5,890 bases of DNA from Dehalococcoidia bacterium (GCA_030691805.1 JAUYDP010000344.1:1-5890), one strand, 5' to 3'; numbered from the stretch's first letter, positions 1 through 5,842 are shown. The notes: generated from the letters alone by a model not told the origin. Numbers and translations are program-made.

Positions 1-1
1 A

Positions 2-82
2 TACAAGCCTCTTTCAGAGCGTGAAGATGAAATAGCAAAGGCCATTGTCGAAGCAGCATGCATCGTTCATATTGTTGTCTGA
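2..82 (+). pseudogene. Truncated GxxExxY-family protein fragment (N-terminal part)
   Basis: An open frame runs in from the left edge and stops at TGA 80-82. The readable 26 residues include PLSEREDEIAKAIVEAAC followed by IVH, which resembles the N-terminal helix of GxxExxY proteins (a PD-(D/E)XK-related family of unknown function), where a segment like 'LTEREEKIAYAIVDAAYKVH' leads into the LGPGLLESVYE motif. Here the frame ends three residues after the VH (IVV, stop), exactly where the namesake GxxExxY motif should begin, so most of the protein (about 100 residues in the family) is missing. This suggests a deletion or decay remnant. The start codon lies outside the window. The identification is from memory of the family and rests on about 20 residues; a chance resemblance or a different short protein is possible. 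Confidence 0.5.
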
Positions 83-96
83 TTTCCTTCGTGTCT

Positions 97-125
97 TTGT
101 GACTTTGTGGCTGAGTAGTTACTAT
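97..125 (+). promoter_or_regulatory. Candidate sigma-70-type promoter upstream of hflK
   Basis: TTGTGA (97-102) and TACTAT (120-125) are separated by 17 bases; each box matches four of six consensus positions. Transcription would start near 132, right at the first of two duplicated ribosome binding sites. The match is modest and this is a suggestion only. Confidence 0.3.
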
Positions 126-216
126 CAAACCAGGAGGTGAACATCGTGGCTCGTGGTCCTAACGACGTGAGTATTAAACAAGGAGGTGAACATCGTGGCT
201 CGTGGTCCTAACGACG
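121..216 (+). repeat. Tandem duplication (period 49 bp) of the hflK ribosome binding site and start region
   Basis: Bases 132-167 and 181-216 are identical over 36 positions, and the similarity extends left (121-131 against 170-180) with three mismatches. Each copy contains AGGAGG, an 8-base spacer, a GTG start and codons for (M)ARGPND. The period of 49 is not a multiple of three, so the two copies read in different frames. The second copy starts the real hflK; the first starts a short out-of-frame ORF. Confidence 0.9.
146..211 (+). CDS. Upstream mini-ORF (21 codons) overlapping the hflK start
   Basis: The first copy of the duplicated start module gives GTG 146 preceded by AGGAGG at 132-137 with ideal 8-base spacing. 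The frame reads MARGPND, then VSIKQGGEHRGSWS, and stops at TAA 209-211. It therefore terminates 14 bases past the GTG that starts hflK at 195. The last part of this frame is simply the second repeat copy read out of frame. Translation looks likely given the ribosome binding site, but a function for the peptide is not implied. It could couple or attenuate hflK translation, or it may be only a by-product of a recent duplication. Confidence 0.4.
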   Translation: MARGPNDVSIKQGGEHRGSWS

Positions 217-1235
217 AGGGCGGACGGGGAGAAATGGAACCTGTATCCTGGGAGGAGGTCTGGCATCGCCTGACAAGCGGCCGGCAAAGTACGGAGCCGA
301 ACAAGCCTGTTCAACTCGGGCGAATGCTCTATATCCTCCCGGTGATAATAGTTGGCATCTGGCTGCTTACTGGGGTCTACATGGTTGGCCCTGGCGAGCA
401 GGGAGTGGTGCGTAGATTCGGGAGTGAGGTATCGAAAACCAGCGCCGGCCTCAACTATCGTATACCCTGGCCAATCGAGAGGATAGATGTGGTTGACATG
501 GCCGGGATAAGAAGGCTCAACATCGGCTTTCGTGAGGTAGCCCCAGGGCGGTTTGAGGAAAACCTTTCTGAAGCACTGATGCTAAGCGGGGATGAGAACA
601 TCGTGGATGTCTCTGTGATCGTACAATACAGGGTCAACGATGCTTCCAAATTCCTCTTTCGAGTTAGGGATCCCGATGTAGCTGCCAAGGCCGCCGCCGA
701 GGTGGCCCTAAGGCATACCGTAGGGCAAAATCCCATCGACTATACCCTGGTAGAGGCCAGGGCGGCGGTGGAAGAGGAGACCAGGTCATTCCTCCAAACT
801 TTGCTGGATAACTACGACTCCGGCCTGCTGGTTACCCAGGTCAAGCTTCAGGAGGTAGATGCTCCAAAAGAAGTGCGGGACGCCTTCCAGGATGTGGTCA
901 GAGCCAAAGAGGACAAGCAGAAGCTGATCCGGGAGGCCCAGGGCTACGCTGCCGACGTGGTGCCGAAGGCCAGAGGACAAAAGGAACAGGCTATCAGGGA
1001 AGCCGAGGCGTATAAAGAGCGCCGTGTGATCAGGTCCCAGGGTGATGCCGAGAAGTTCCTCAGCGTCCTGGCTGAGTACAAGCGAGCCCCAGATGTCACC
1101 AGAAAGAGGCTGTATCTGGAGAACATAGAGGCGCTCTTACCGAATGTGGAGAAGATAATTCTCGATGACCAGGCAGCGGGAGGGGTACTACCGCTACTGC
1201 CATTACGGGGAATGGCTAGCCTGGAGAAACCGTAA
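195..1235 (+). CDS. hflK: HflK, SPFH-domain membrane protein, FtsH modulator subunit
   Basis: The 346-residue product is a typical HflK. A short cytoplasmic N-terminus is followed by one transmembrane helix (about residues 45-64, LYILPVIIVGIWLLTGVYMV), then the SPFH/band 7 domain starting at VGPGEQGVVRRFG, with the characteristic LMLSGDENIVDVSVIVQYRV (about 128-147) and LQEVDAPKEV (about 218-227). A long charged, Ala/Glu/Lys-rich helix (about 229-297) and a short C-terminal tail follow. In known bacteria HflK pairs with HflC in a large periplasm-facing membrane cage around the FtsH protease and modulates turnover of membrane proteins. The start is set at GTG 195, since AGGAGG at 181-186 lies 8 bases upstream; a GTG at 186 in the same frame overlaps that site and is unlikely. 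ATG 234 is an alternative. It is shorter than E. coli HflK (about 419), mainly lacking the long Gly-rich N-terminus. hflC follows directly. Confidence 0.95.
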   Translation: MARGPNDEGGRGEMEPVSWEEVWHRLTSGRQSTEPNKPVQLGRMLYILPVIIVGIWLLTGVYMVGPGEQGVVRRFGSEVSKTSAGLNYRIPWPIERIDVVDMAGIRRLNIGFREVAPGRFEENLSEALMLSGDENIVDVSVIVQYRVNDASKFLFRVRDPDVAAKAAAEVALRHTVGQNPIDYTLVEARAAVEEETRSFLQTLLDNYDSGLLVTQVKLQEVDAPKEVRDAFQDVVRAKEDKQKLIREAQGYAADVVPKARGQKEQAIREAEAYKERRVIRSQGDAEKFLSVLAEYKRAPDVTRKRLYLENIEALLPNVEKIILDDQAAGGVLPLLPLRGMASLEKP

Positions 1236-1255
1236 TCATAGTGGAGGATAGCTTG

Positions 1256-1300
1256 ATGAAAGCGCATAAAATCCTGACGCCCGGGTGGTGGACGTCATGA
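1256..1300 (+). CDS. Possible 14-residue leader ORF translationally coupled to hflC
   Basis: GGAGG at 1243-1247 sits 8 bases before ATG 1256, a much better ribosome binding site than any directly before hflC. The frame reads MKAHKILTPGWWTS and ends at TGA 1298-1300, which overlaps the preferred hflC start ATG 1297-1299 as ATGA. This is the classic geometry for translational coupling. The reading frame is different from hflC, so it is not an extension of that protein unless a frameshift is present. The tandem Trp codons near its end are notable, but there is no evidence of attenuation structure. It could be a leader peptide, or a chance ORF. Confidence 0.4.
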   Translation: MKAHKILTPGWWTS

Positions 1301-2169
1301 AGGGATTGGTAATAGTAATATTTGTGGTGGCAGTATGGATATTGGCCGGCCAGACCGCTTTTACTGTGGACGTGACGGAGCAGGCCATCGTCTTGCAGTT
1401 TGGACAGTACGTCAGAACTGTTCAGGAACCGGGACTTTACTTCAAAACACCCTTCACACAAGCAGTGAGTAAATTTGATAAACGCGTTCTGGTTAGTGAT
1501 GCCCTTCCGGGAGAGTATCTGGAGCTGGACAAGAAGAGGCTGGTGGTAGACAATGTTACCCGCTACCGAATTAGCGACCCTCTTGAGTTTTATAAGAGCG
1601 TGCGCACTGAGATAGGAGGCCTTGCCCGGATGCAGCCCATTATCCTGGCTGAGCTAAGAGACGAGCTAGCCATGCGTCCAATGAGCGATATCATTGGCAA
1701 AGAGCGGGAAGTGATCATGGATAAAGTGGCCAGTCGGGTGCGGATGAAGGTGCAACCTTTCGGCATCGAGATCGTGGACGTGCGTATCAAGAGGGCGGAC
1801 CTACCCAAAGAGGTTCAGGGTAGCGTGTTCGGCCGCATGAAGGCAGAACGGGAGAGGCTTGGCAAGCAGTTCCGGGCGGAGGGGGAGGAGGCCGCAGCCA
1901 TGATCCGGGCCGAGGCGGACAAGCAGGTAACTATCATCGCCGCTGAGGGATACGAACGGAGCCAGAGGCTTCGTGGTGAAGGAGACGCCAAGGCGACAGC
2001 TATCTATGCAGCCTCCTTCCAGCAAGACCCCGAGTTTTATGGTTTCCTACGGACCCTCGAGGCCTATAACTCCTTCCTCAAGGAGCGGACCACAGTGGTG
2101 CTCAGTGCCAACTCGGAGTTGTTTCAGTTCTTGAAAAGCCCAAGCAGTAAAAGTGCAACCAAACCTTAG
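1297..2169 (+). CDS. hflC: HflC, SPFH-domain membrane protein, partner of HflK
   Basis: The 290-residue product starts with a short N-terminus and a transmembrane helix (GLVIVIFVVAVWILAG, about residues 3-18), then the band 7 domain (VDVTEQAIVLQFG, EPGLYFKTPF, LVVDNVTRYRISDPLEFY). DVRIKRADLPKEV (about 161-173) is a hallmark of HflC. A charged Ala/Glu-rich helix follows (RAEGEEAAAMIRAEADKQV), and the C-terminal segment DPEFYGFLRTLEAYNSFL...TVVLSANSELFQFL is also typical. It forms the HflKC complex with the upstream product and regulates FtsH. The ATG at 1297 is chosen because it places the transmembrane helix a few residues from the start as in relatives, and because it overlaps the stop of a short upstream frame. 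GTG 1285 and 1288 are in-frame alternatives with no ribosome binding site; GGTGG at 1287-1291 may assist the ATG. E. coli HflC has about 334 residues. No ftsH or other protease is in the window. Confidence 0.95.
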   Translation: MKGLVIVIFVVAVWILAGQTAFTVDVTEQAIVLQFGQYVRTVQEPGLYFKTPFTQAVSKFDKRVLVSDALPGEYLELDKKRLVVDNVTRYRISDPLEFYKSVRTEIGGLARMQPIILAELRDELAMRPMSDIIGKEREVIMDKVASRVRMKVQPFGIEIVDVRIKRADLPKEVQGSVFGRMKAERERLGKQFRAEGEEAAAMIRAEADKQVTIIAAEGYERSQRLRGEGDAKATAIYAASFQQDPEFYGFLRTLEAYNSFLKERTTVVLSANSELFQFLKSPSSKSATKP

Positions 2170-2194
2170 CACTCTAACCCTTTGGATTTACCAA

Positions 2195-2221
2195 TTGCCA
2201 TTAGAAAGCTAAAAATATAAG
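2195..2221 (+). promoter_or_regulatory. Candidate promoter before the acyl-CoA ligase gene
   Basis: TTGCCA (2195-2200, five of six consensus positions) and TATAAG (2216-2221, five of six) flank a 15-base spacer, which is shorter than ideal. The gap lies in a locally AT-rich stretch after the hflC stop. If used, transcription would begin around 2228, downstream of the TTG at 2223, which supports a later start codon for the ligase. Confidence 0.35.
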
Positions 2222-2279
2222 TTTGACAAAGGCCCGAGCAGGCTCTAAATTAATGGCAGCCATTTCCAGAGAGTCGAGC

Positions 2280-3824
2280 ATGAACATCGGCGAAGGGCTG
2301 ACTCTTAATGCCATCAACCACCCTAATAAGGCTGCCCTGGTTTATGGAAAGCGTATTATTACATACGGCCAGTTGAACCTCCGTGCCAACCGGCTGGCTA
2401 ACGCCGTTGCCGCCATGGGCCTCGATAAGGGGGACAAGGTGGCCGTCCTGCTCTATAACTGCCCGGAGTACCTGGAGGCCATCTTTGGCCTGGCTAAAGC
2501 GGGCATCGTGGTGGTGCCGCTGAACTACCGTTTGGCGCCACCTGAGTTGGAATTCATCATCAATAACTCCGAGACCCGCCTACTCATTACCGAGCCTGAG
2601 TGCCTTGGCCAGGTTTTGCCCGTCTTTCCCAATCTGGAACGGGTCGGGCCGGAGCACTGTATCATCCTGGGGCCAAATACGCCAGCGGGCATGCTCGGTT
2701 ACGAAGCCCTGCTCTCTCGATCCAGCGACGAGGAACCTCCGGTAGAAGTGGAGGAGAGGGATATCTTCTACATCGGTTATACCTCGGGCACCACAGGCTT
2801 CCCGAAGGGGGCAGTCTTCTCCCATAAGACTCGCGTCCTTCGATCCCTCCTCTATACCATAATCTACGGGGTGCGTCCAAAGGACGTGCAGCTTGTAGTG
2901 GCGCCACTCTACCATGCGGCCCCGTTCGGCTTCGCGATTATGGAGGTCTTTGCCGGCGGGACCCTGGCATTGATGCGGGACTACGACCCTGCCCAGGTGC
3001 TTGCCTATGTCCAGGAGACGCGGGCCTCCAGCGCCTTCTTCGTTCCCACCATGTACCACGACTTCTTGAACCTGCCACCTGCGGAGCGGAAGCGCCACGA
3101 CGTCTCATCTATGGGGATACTGGTGACCGGCGGGGCCCCGTTAGCCCCTCAGCTCAAGGGCGAGATAGTCTCCTTTTTCCACAACGCCGGACTATTCGAA
3201 TTCTATGGCGGAACAGAGACGGGGATGGTAACCATCTTGCGTCCTGAAGACCAGCTTACCCGTCCCGAGAGTGTGGGGCAGGCCATCCTGGGCACCCGCA
3301 TCCGGCTAGTAGACGATCATGGCCGAGAGGCGCCCGTTGGTCAGGTGGGGGAGCTCTATATGAAGGGCTCCATCACCTTCGAATGCTACCATAAAGACCC
3401 CGTTGCCACTCAGGAGGTGCGCCGGGAAGGCTGGCTGACCATAGGCGACCTGGCCCGCCGCGATGACGAGGGATACTATTATATTGTGGACCGCAAGCGG
3501 GACATGGTCATCAGCGGGGGCGCCAACATCTATCCGGCGGAGATCGAGAAGGTCTTATCCACCTATCCCAAGATTCAGGACGTTGCTGTTTTCGGTGTCC
3601 CCGACCCGCGTTGGGGAGAGGCCGTTAAGGCGGTGGTAGTGCTCAAGGAGGGCCAGGCGGCCACGCCGGAAGACGTAAAGGAGTACTGCCGTGGACAATT
3701 GGCCGGATACAAGATACCTTCTTCGGTTGATTTCGTAAAGGAGGTGCCGCGCACCCCTTCCGGCAAGATAATGAAGCAGGAGTTGCGGGCGGCCTACTGG
3801 GCCGGGCGCGAGAGGAAGGTGTAG
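2280..3824 (+). CDS. AMP-forming acyl-CoA ligase (long/medium-chain fatty acyl-CoA synthetase-like)
   Basis: The 514-residue product belongs to the ANL adenylate-forming superfamily, which activates a carboxylic acid with ATP to an acyl-adenylate and transfers it to CoA. Visible core motifs in order: the P-loop YTSGTTGFPKG (about 167-177); FYGGTETG (about 308-315); the IGDL aspartate (390); DRKRD (404-408) and the following GGANIYPAEIE, the hinge to the C-terminal domain; and PRTPSGKIMK with the catalytic lysine at about 496. All key residues are present and the length is normal. ATG 2280 is chosen because MNIGEGLTLNAINHPNKAALVYG matches the usual N-terminus; in-frame TTG 2223 and ATG 2253 are alternatives. 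No start has a strong ribosome binding site. The acid substrate cannot be read from sequence; FadD-like fatty acids are most likely, and aromatic or carnitine-like acids are possible. It lies 110 bases after hflC and may be transcribed separately. Confidence 0.93.
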   Translation: MNIGEGLTLNAINHPNKAALVYGKRIITYGQLNLRANRLANAVAAMGLDKGDKVAVLLYNCPEYLEAIFGLAKAGIVVVPLNYRLAPPELEFIINNSETRLLITEPECLGQVLPVFPNLERVGPEHCIILGPNTPAGMLGYEALLSRSSDEEPPVEVEERDIFYIGYTSGTTGFPKGAVFSHKTRVLRSLLYTIIYGVRPKDVQLVVAPLYHAAPFGFAIMEVFAGGTLALMRDYDPAQVLAYVQETRASSAFFVPTMYHDFLNLPPAERKRHDVSSMGILVTGGAPLAPQLKGEIVSFFHNAGLFEFYGGTETGMVTILRPEDQLTRPESVGQAILGTRIRLVDDHGREAPVGQVGELYMKGSITFECYHKDPVATQEVRREGWLTIGDLARRDDEGYYYIVDRKRDMVISGGANIYPAEIEKVLSTYPKIQDVAVFGVPDPRWGEAVKAVVVLKEGQAATPEDVKEYCRGQLAGYKIPSSVDFVKEVPRTPSGKIMKQELRAAYWAGRERKV

Positions 3825-3869
3825 CGGCCACCAGACCTGCGTAGGGTCGTGATTATAGGTATCGCACAA
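3825..3869. other. Short convergent intergenic gap
   Basis: Only 45 bases separate the stop of the acyl-CoA ligase (plus strand) from the stop of sbcD (minus strand). I see no GC-rich hairpin with a U-tract for either direction; there is only an imperfect AT-rich palindrome near 3863-3878 that crosses the sbcD stop. The two transcripts probably overlap at their 3' ends. Confidence 0.5.
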
Positions 3870-5246
3870 TTAATTATGCGGCGCCCCCGCCGTATCCTCG
3901 CCCATCAGCCGCCTGGCATAGTCTTGCAAGACCTGTATTTTATCCTGGGCGGCGCCCTTGGTCTCCAGATAGAGCGCCAGTGCTTCCAACGGCCCAAGCT
4001 CCTCGGCAGCCCGGCCTCCCAGGCGCAGGCGCTGCTCCCGCTTGACCTCCCGGCTGATGGAGACATAATGGGCGTCACGAAGCGCCCGGCTGATTTCCGC
4101 CTCCCGTAATAAGCCCTCGCCGGCAGCCGATACTTTGATGGCAAGGCGGACGATGGTCCCTTGCAGTTCCTGGCGGTCCAGGGCCTTGAGCACGGCGACT
4201 GTGGGGTCTTCTTCATCCTCCGCGTTGACCTCGATGGTGAGGAAGGGGCGGGCGGCAACTGGCACTAAGCGGTAGTCCGCTAAATAGGCTGAGGCGCCGA
4301 TAGGGGTGTCAACGGTTGGATGGTCACCGGGGCCTTCGCTGTGGCTGTTGCTAGTAGGGCGGTCACCAGGACCGCCCCTACAGGGGGAGCCGGCAGCGGG
4401 TTTGATACCTGGGCGGTCACCAGGACCGCCCCTACGGATCTCAACCATGACATAGCCCTTCTCCTCTTTTTCCTCTCCGAAGTCCACCCGCTGGAGGCTG
4501 CCGGAGTAGACCACCGGCGGGGAAGCGTTGAGGACCTGATGGCGGTGGACGTGGCCGAGGGCTATATAGGCGAAAGCAGGACTGGCCACCTGGCTGGGCA
4601 TCAGCAAGGAATCTCTGGCTTGCATCAAGACCATGCGGGACTCCGAGGAGGGGCGGGCGCCCGAAACCAATTGGTGTGCCGCCAAAATGGCGGGCATGGC
4701 GGGGTCTAGACGGGCCACCTCGTTGTTGAGGATGTTCTCCAGCTTATTCTCCACCAGCCGGTTGAGCTCGTCCATTGACAGGCCCTTATGCTCCTCTTTG
4801 GACAGGAGCCGGCTCTGGGTCACCCAAGGCAGGGCTACCACCTGTAACGGGCCGTTGCGTGTCTCAACCAGATACGTTCCCGGCCGGCTGGCCACGTAGA
4901 TATTCTTGATAGCCAGGGTGTCGAAGATCTCGACCGTAGTGGCCCGCCCCAGGGCGTTGGGTAGGTCGTGGTTTCCCACTACCAGGAATACTGCCACTCC
5001 ACTGGACGCCAGCCGCCCCATGCGTCTGGCGAACTCCCGCTGGAGGGTCGGAGAAGGCTCCCGGTTCTTATAGGCATCACCACAGAAGAGAAAGAGGTCC
5101 GCCTGCTGGTCCAGGGCCGCCTGGACGGCCTCGTCCAACACCGCCAGGCAGTCCACAACCCTGGAGGAAAGCCCGGTGGCCGGGTCCAGCCGGCCATAGG
5201 TCTCGACTCCAAGGTGCAGGTCAGCGGTATGGAGAATGCGGATCAC
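3870..5246 (-). CDS. sbcD: SbcD/Mre11-like exonuclease subunit with an in-frame repeat insertion
   Basis: The 458-residue product has the calcineurin-like phosphoesterase motifs of SbcD/Mre11 in order: TADLHLG (D9, H11), CGDAYKNRE (D57), GNHD (91-94), AAHQLV (H191) and GHVHRHQ (H232, H234), followed by YSGSLQRVDFGEEKEEKGYV. The metal-binding residues are complete. In known systems SbcD forms a complex with the SMC-like ATPase SbcC, which opens and degrades hairpin and blocked DNA ends. Residues about 271-313 are a low-complexity insert with three RGGPGDRP-like units, encoded by palindromic repeats, between the beta strand VMVEI and the normal YRLVPVAARPF capping region. This makes the protein longer than the usual 380-420. 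The start is GTG 5246; its ribosome binding site is weak, and it overlaps the upstream small gene by 26 bases, suggesting translational coupling. No sbcC is visible here; downstream is the convergent ligase gene. Confidence 0.93.
   Translation of the reverse strand: MIRILHTADLHLGVETYGRLDPATGLSSRVVDCLAVLDEAVQAALDQQADLFLFCGDAYKNREPSPTLQREFARRMGRLASSGVAVFLVVGNHDLPNALGRATTVEIFDTLAIKNIYVASRPGTYLVETRNGPLQVVALPWVTQSRLLSKEEHKGLSMDELNRLVENKLENILNNEVARLDPAMPAILAAHQLVSGARPSSESRMVLMQARDSLLMPSQVASPAFAYIALGHVHRHQVLNASPPVVYSGSLQRVDFGEEKEEKGYVMVEIRRGGPGDRPGIKPAAGSPCRGGPGDRPTSNSHSEGPGDHPTVDTPIGASAYLADYRLVPVAARPFLTIEVNAEDEEDPTVAVLKALDRQELQGTIVRLAIKVSAAGEGLLREAEISRALRDAHYVSISREVKREQRLRLGGRAAEELGPLEALALYLETKGAAQDKIQVLQDYARRLMGEDTAGAPHN
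4318..4435. repeat. Three copies of a GC-rich palindromic repeat inside sbcD
   Basis: Bases 4357-4381 and 4411-4435 are identical over 25 positions, beginning GGGCGGTCACCAGGACCGCC, and lie 54 bases apart (18 codons). A degenerate third copy begins at 4318 (GGATGGTCACCGGGGCC). Each good copy is an inverted repeat, GGGCGGTC / GACCGCCC around the loop ACCAG; the copy at 4354-4381 extends the stem with GTA/TAC and has one unpaired C/G position. On the coding strand the copies read RGGPGDRP, RGGPGDRP and EGPGDHP. The element resembles dispersed REP/MITE-like palindromes that I associate with Chloroflexota genomes, where they usually lie between genes. That parallel is from memory. Confidence 0.85.
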
Positions 5247-5406
5247 TTGTAGACATCGCCGCCAAGGACTTCCGAAGCCTTTCGACTATTTCGGGGCGGA
5301 GTTCCTGACCCCAATCGGGGTCTCCTAGTACCTCTTTCAATTTTTCTTCCACCACTTCCCCGATAAGCGCCTTCAGGTCTTCTACGGACAGGTCTCTAAC
5401 TCTCAT
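5221..5406 (-). CDS. Small 61-residue protein, antitoxin-like N-terminus, overlapping sbcD
   Basis: The product begins MRVRDLSVEDLKALIGEVVE and continues as an acidic/basic helical segment (EKLKEVLGDPDWGQELRPEIVERLRKSLAAM). This pattern (an LTVEELKALIREVVEE-like helix, then LGDPD, then LRPEV.ERLRRSL) resembles small antitoxin-like proteins common in Chloroflexota and cyanobacteria, which are often longer (about 75-90 residues) and followed by a toxin gene. Here the tail STSDPHSPYR is simply the start region of sbcD read in another frame, and no toxin gene follows. The start ATG 5406-5404 is the first possible because an in-frame TGA lies two codons upstream; TGGTGGTGA gives a well-spaced ribosome binding site. 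A candidate promoter lies just upstream. It is probably cotranscribed with sbcD. The antitoxin idea is inference; it may instead be an orphan or a truncated relic that now serves as an sbcD leader. Confidence 0.65.
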   Translation of the reverse strand: MRVRDLSVEDLKALIGEVVEEKLKEVLGDPDWGQELRPEIVERLRKSLAAMSTSDPHSPYR

Positions 5407-5438
5407 CGCTCACCACCAAAGTAGGCTTTTCACTCCTC

Positions 5439-5467
5439 ATTGTAGCGTAGGGCCAGCGCCCTTACAA
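5439..5467 (-). promoter_or_regulatory. Candidate sigma-70-type promoter for the small gene and sbcD
   Basis: On the minus strand, TTGTAA (5467-5462, four of six) and TACAAT (5444-5439, five of six) are separated by exactly 17 bases. Transcription would start near 5432 and leave a leader of about 26 bases before ATG 5406, which fits the small gene and sbcD as one transcript. Confidence 0.45.
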
Positions 5468-5473
5468 TCGCGC

Positions 5474-5510
5474 GCGCCACCTGCGCCTGGCGCCACCTGC
5501 GCCTGGCGCC
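5474..5510. repeat. 16-bp tandem repeat (2.3 copies)
   Basis: GCGCCACCTGCGCCTG occurs at 5474-5489 and 5490-5505, followed by a partial third copy GCGCC (5506-5510). The copies are identical. They lie just upstream of the candidate minus-strand promoter. Confidence 0.85.
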
Positions 5511-5535
5511 CTGCGAGGTTCTCGTGCAGGTGGCG
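5491..5535. repeat. Inverted repeat linked to the tandem repeat
   Basis: CGCCACCTGC (5491-5500, also present at 5475-5484) is the exact reverse complement of GCAGGTGGCG (5526-5535). The 25 bases between the arms can form an alternative inner hairpin, CTGCGAG with CTCG..CAG around a GTT loop. There is no T-run after it in either direction, so it does not look like a plain terminator. Confidence 0.6.
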
Positions 5536-5738
5536 ATGCCAACCTTGTTCTGGTATGCTTCGGCGTGACCCGGTAGTTGAAACTATGGGCAACTCTTGAG
5601 AAGTGCTTGGTGCACAGATTGTCCCAGTATTCGGGAAGTCTCTTGCGCCTGATGCTTGGGGGGGGTTCGGCGAGGGAGTCCAGTCTGCCGCAGGACGTTG
5701 TTCTAACACTTCTCTAATATGGGGGCCTCTTGCATCTA

Positions 5739-5767
5739 TTGCCTTGGATAGGTTTTTCTGTTAGTAT
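5739..5767 (+). promoter_or_regulatory. Candidate sigma-70-type promoter for groEL
   Basis: TTGCCT (5739-5744) and TAGTAT (5762-5767) are separated by 17 bases; each matches four of six consensus positions. The start site would be near 5774, leaving a leader of about 70 bases. No complete CIRCE operator (the HrcA site typical of groE operons) is visible in the leader. Confidence 0.3.
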
Positions 5768-5842
5768 GACTTAGAGTCCAAGCGATCGCGCCTGTAGCAA
5801 CGCGGGCTAAGAATCAGAGTAGTAGAGGGGAGGTTTGGATAA

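Larger units (their letters stand above)
5407..5842. other. 436-base gap between the small gene and groEL
   Basis: This stretch separates divergently transcribed genes. It holds the candidate minus-strand promoter, the 16-bp tandem repeat and inverted repeat, a run of eight G at 5658-5665, and a possible groEL promoter near 5739-5767. On the minus strand a frame is open from 5713 to a TAA at 5464-5462 with no ATG or GTG start. Its middle reads PEYWDNLCTKHFSRVAHSFN, which has protein-like composition but matches no family I recognise. It could be a gene fragment or chance. I see no tRNA and no groES. Confidence 0.5.

Noticed and set aside
2152..2173. Possible terminator hairpin after hflC (AGTGC / GCACT)
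   Set aside because: The stem is only five base pairs with a 12-base loop and no T-run follows.
2166..2174. TTAGCACTC, an exact half of a CIRCE (HrcA) operator, at the hflC stop codon
   Set aside because: The second half (GAGTGCTAA after nine bases) is absent; the bases there are GGATTTACC. The half-site also overlaps coding sequence, so it is probably chance.
4318..4435. CRISPR array suggested by repeated palindromic units in sbcD
   Set aside because: Only three units with unequal spacing (39 and 54 bases), one of them degenerate, all within an intact coding frame; no cas genes are present.
4320..4709. Plus-strand open frame opposite sbcD containing repeated AVTRTAPT segments
   Set aside because: It is the antisense reading of sbcD and of its palindromic repeats; sbcD has full domain conservation, so the plus-strand frame is a shadow.
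5437..5709. Minus-strand 90-codon ORF with ATG in the groEL-sbcD gap
   Set aside because: Its translation is Pro/Ser/Gly-rich low-complexity sequence without recognisable domains, and it runs through the tandem repeat and the candidate promoter for the small gene; another frame in the same stretch looks more protein-like.
5782..5789. GCGATCGC, the HIP1 octamer abundant in cyanobacteria
   Set aside because: It occurs once that I noticed in the window, whereas HIP1 genomes carry it about once per kilobase or more; a single copy is not evidence of cyanobacterial origin.
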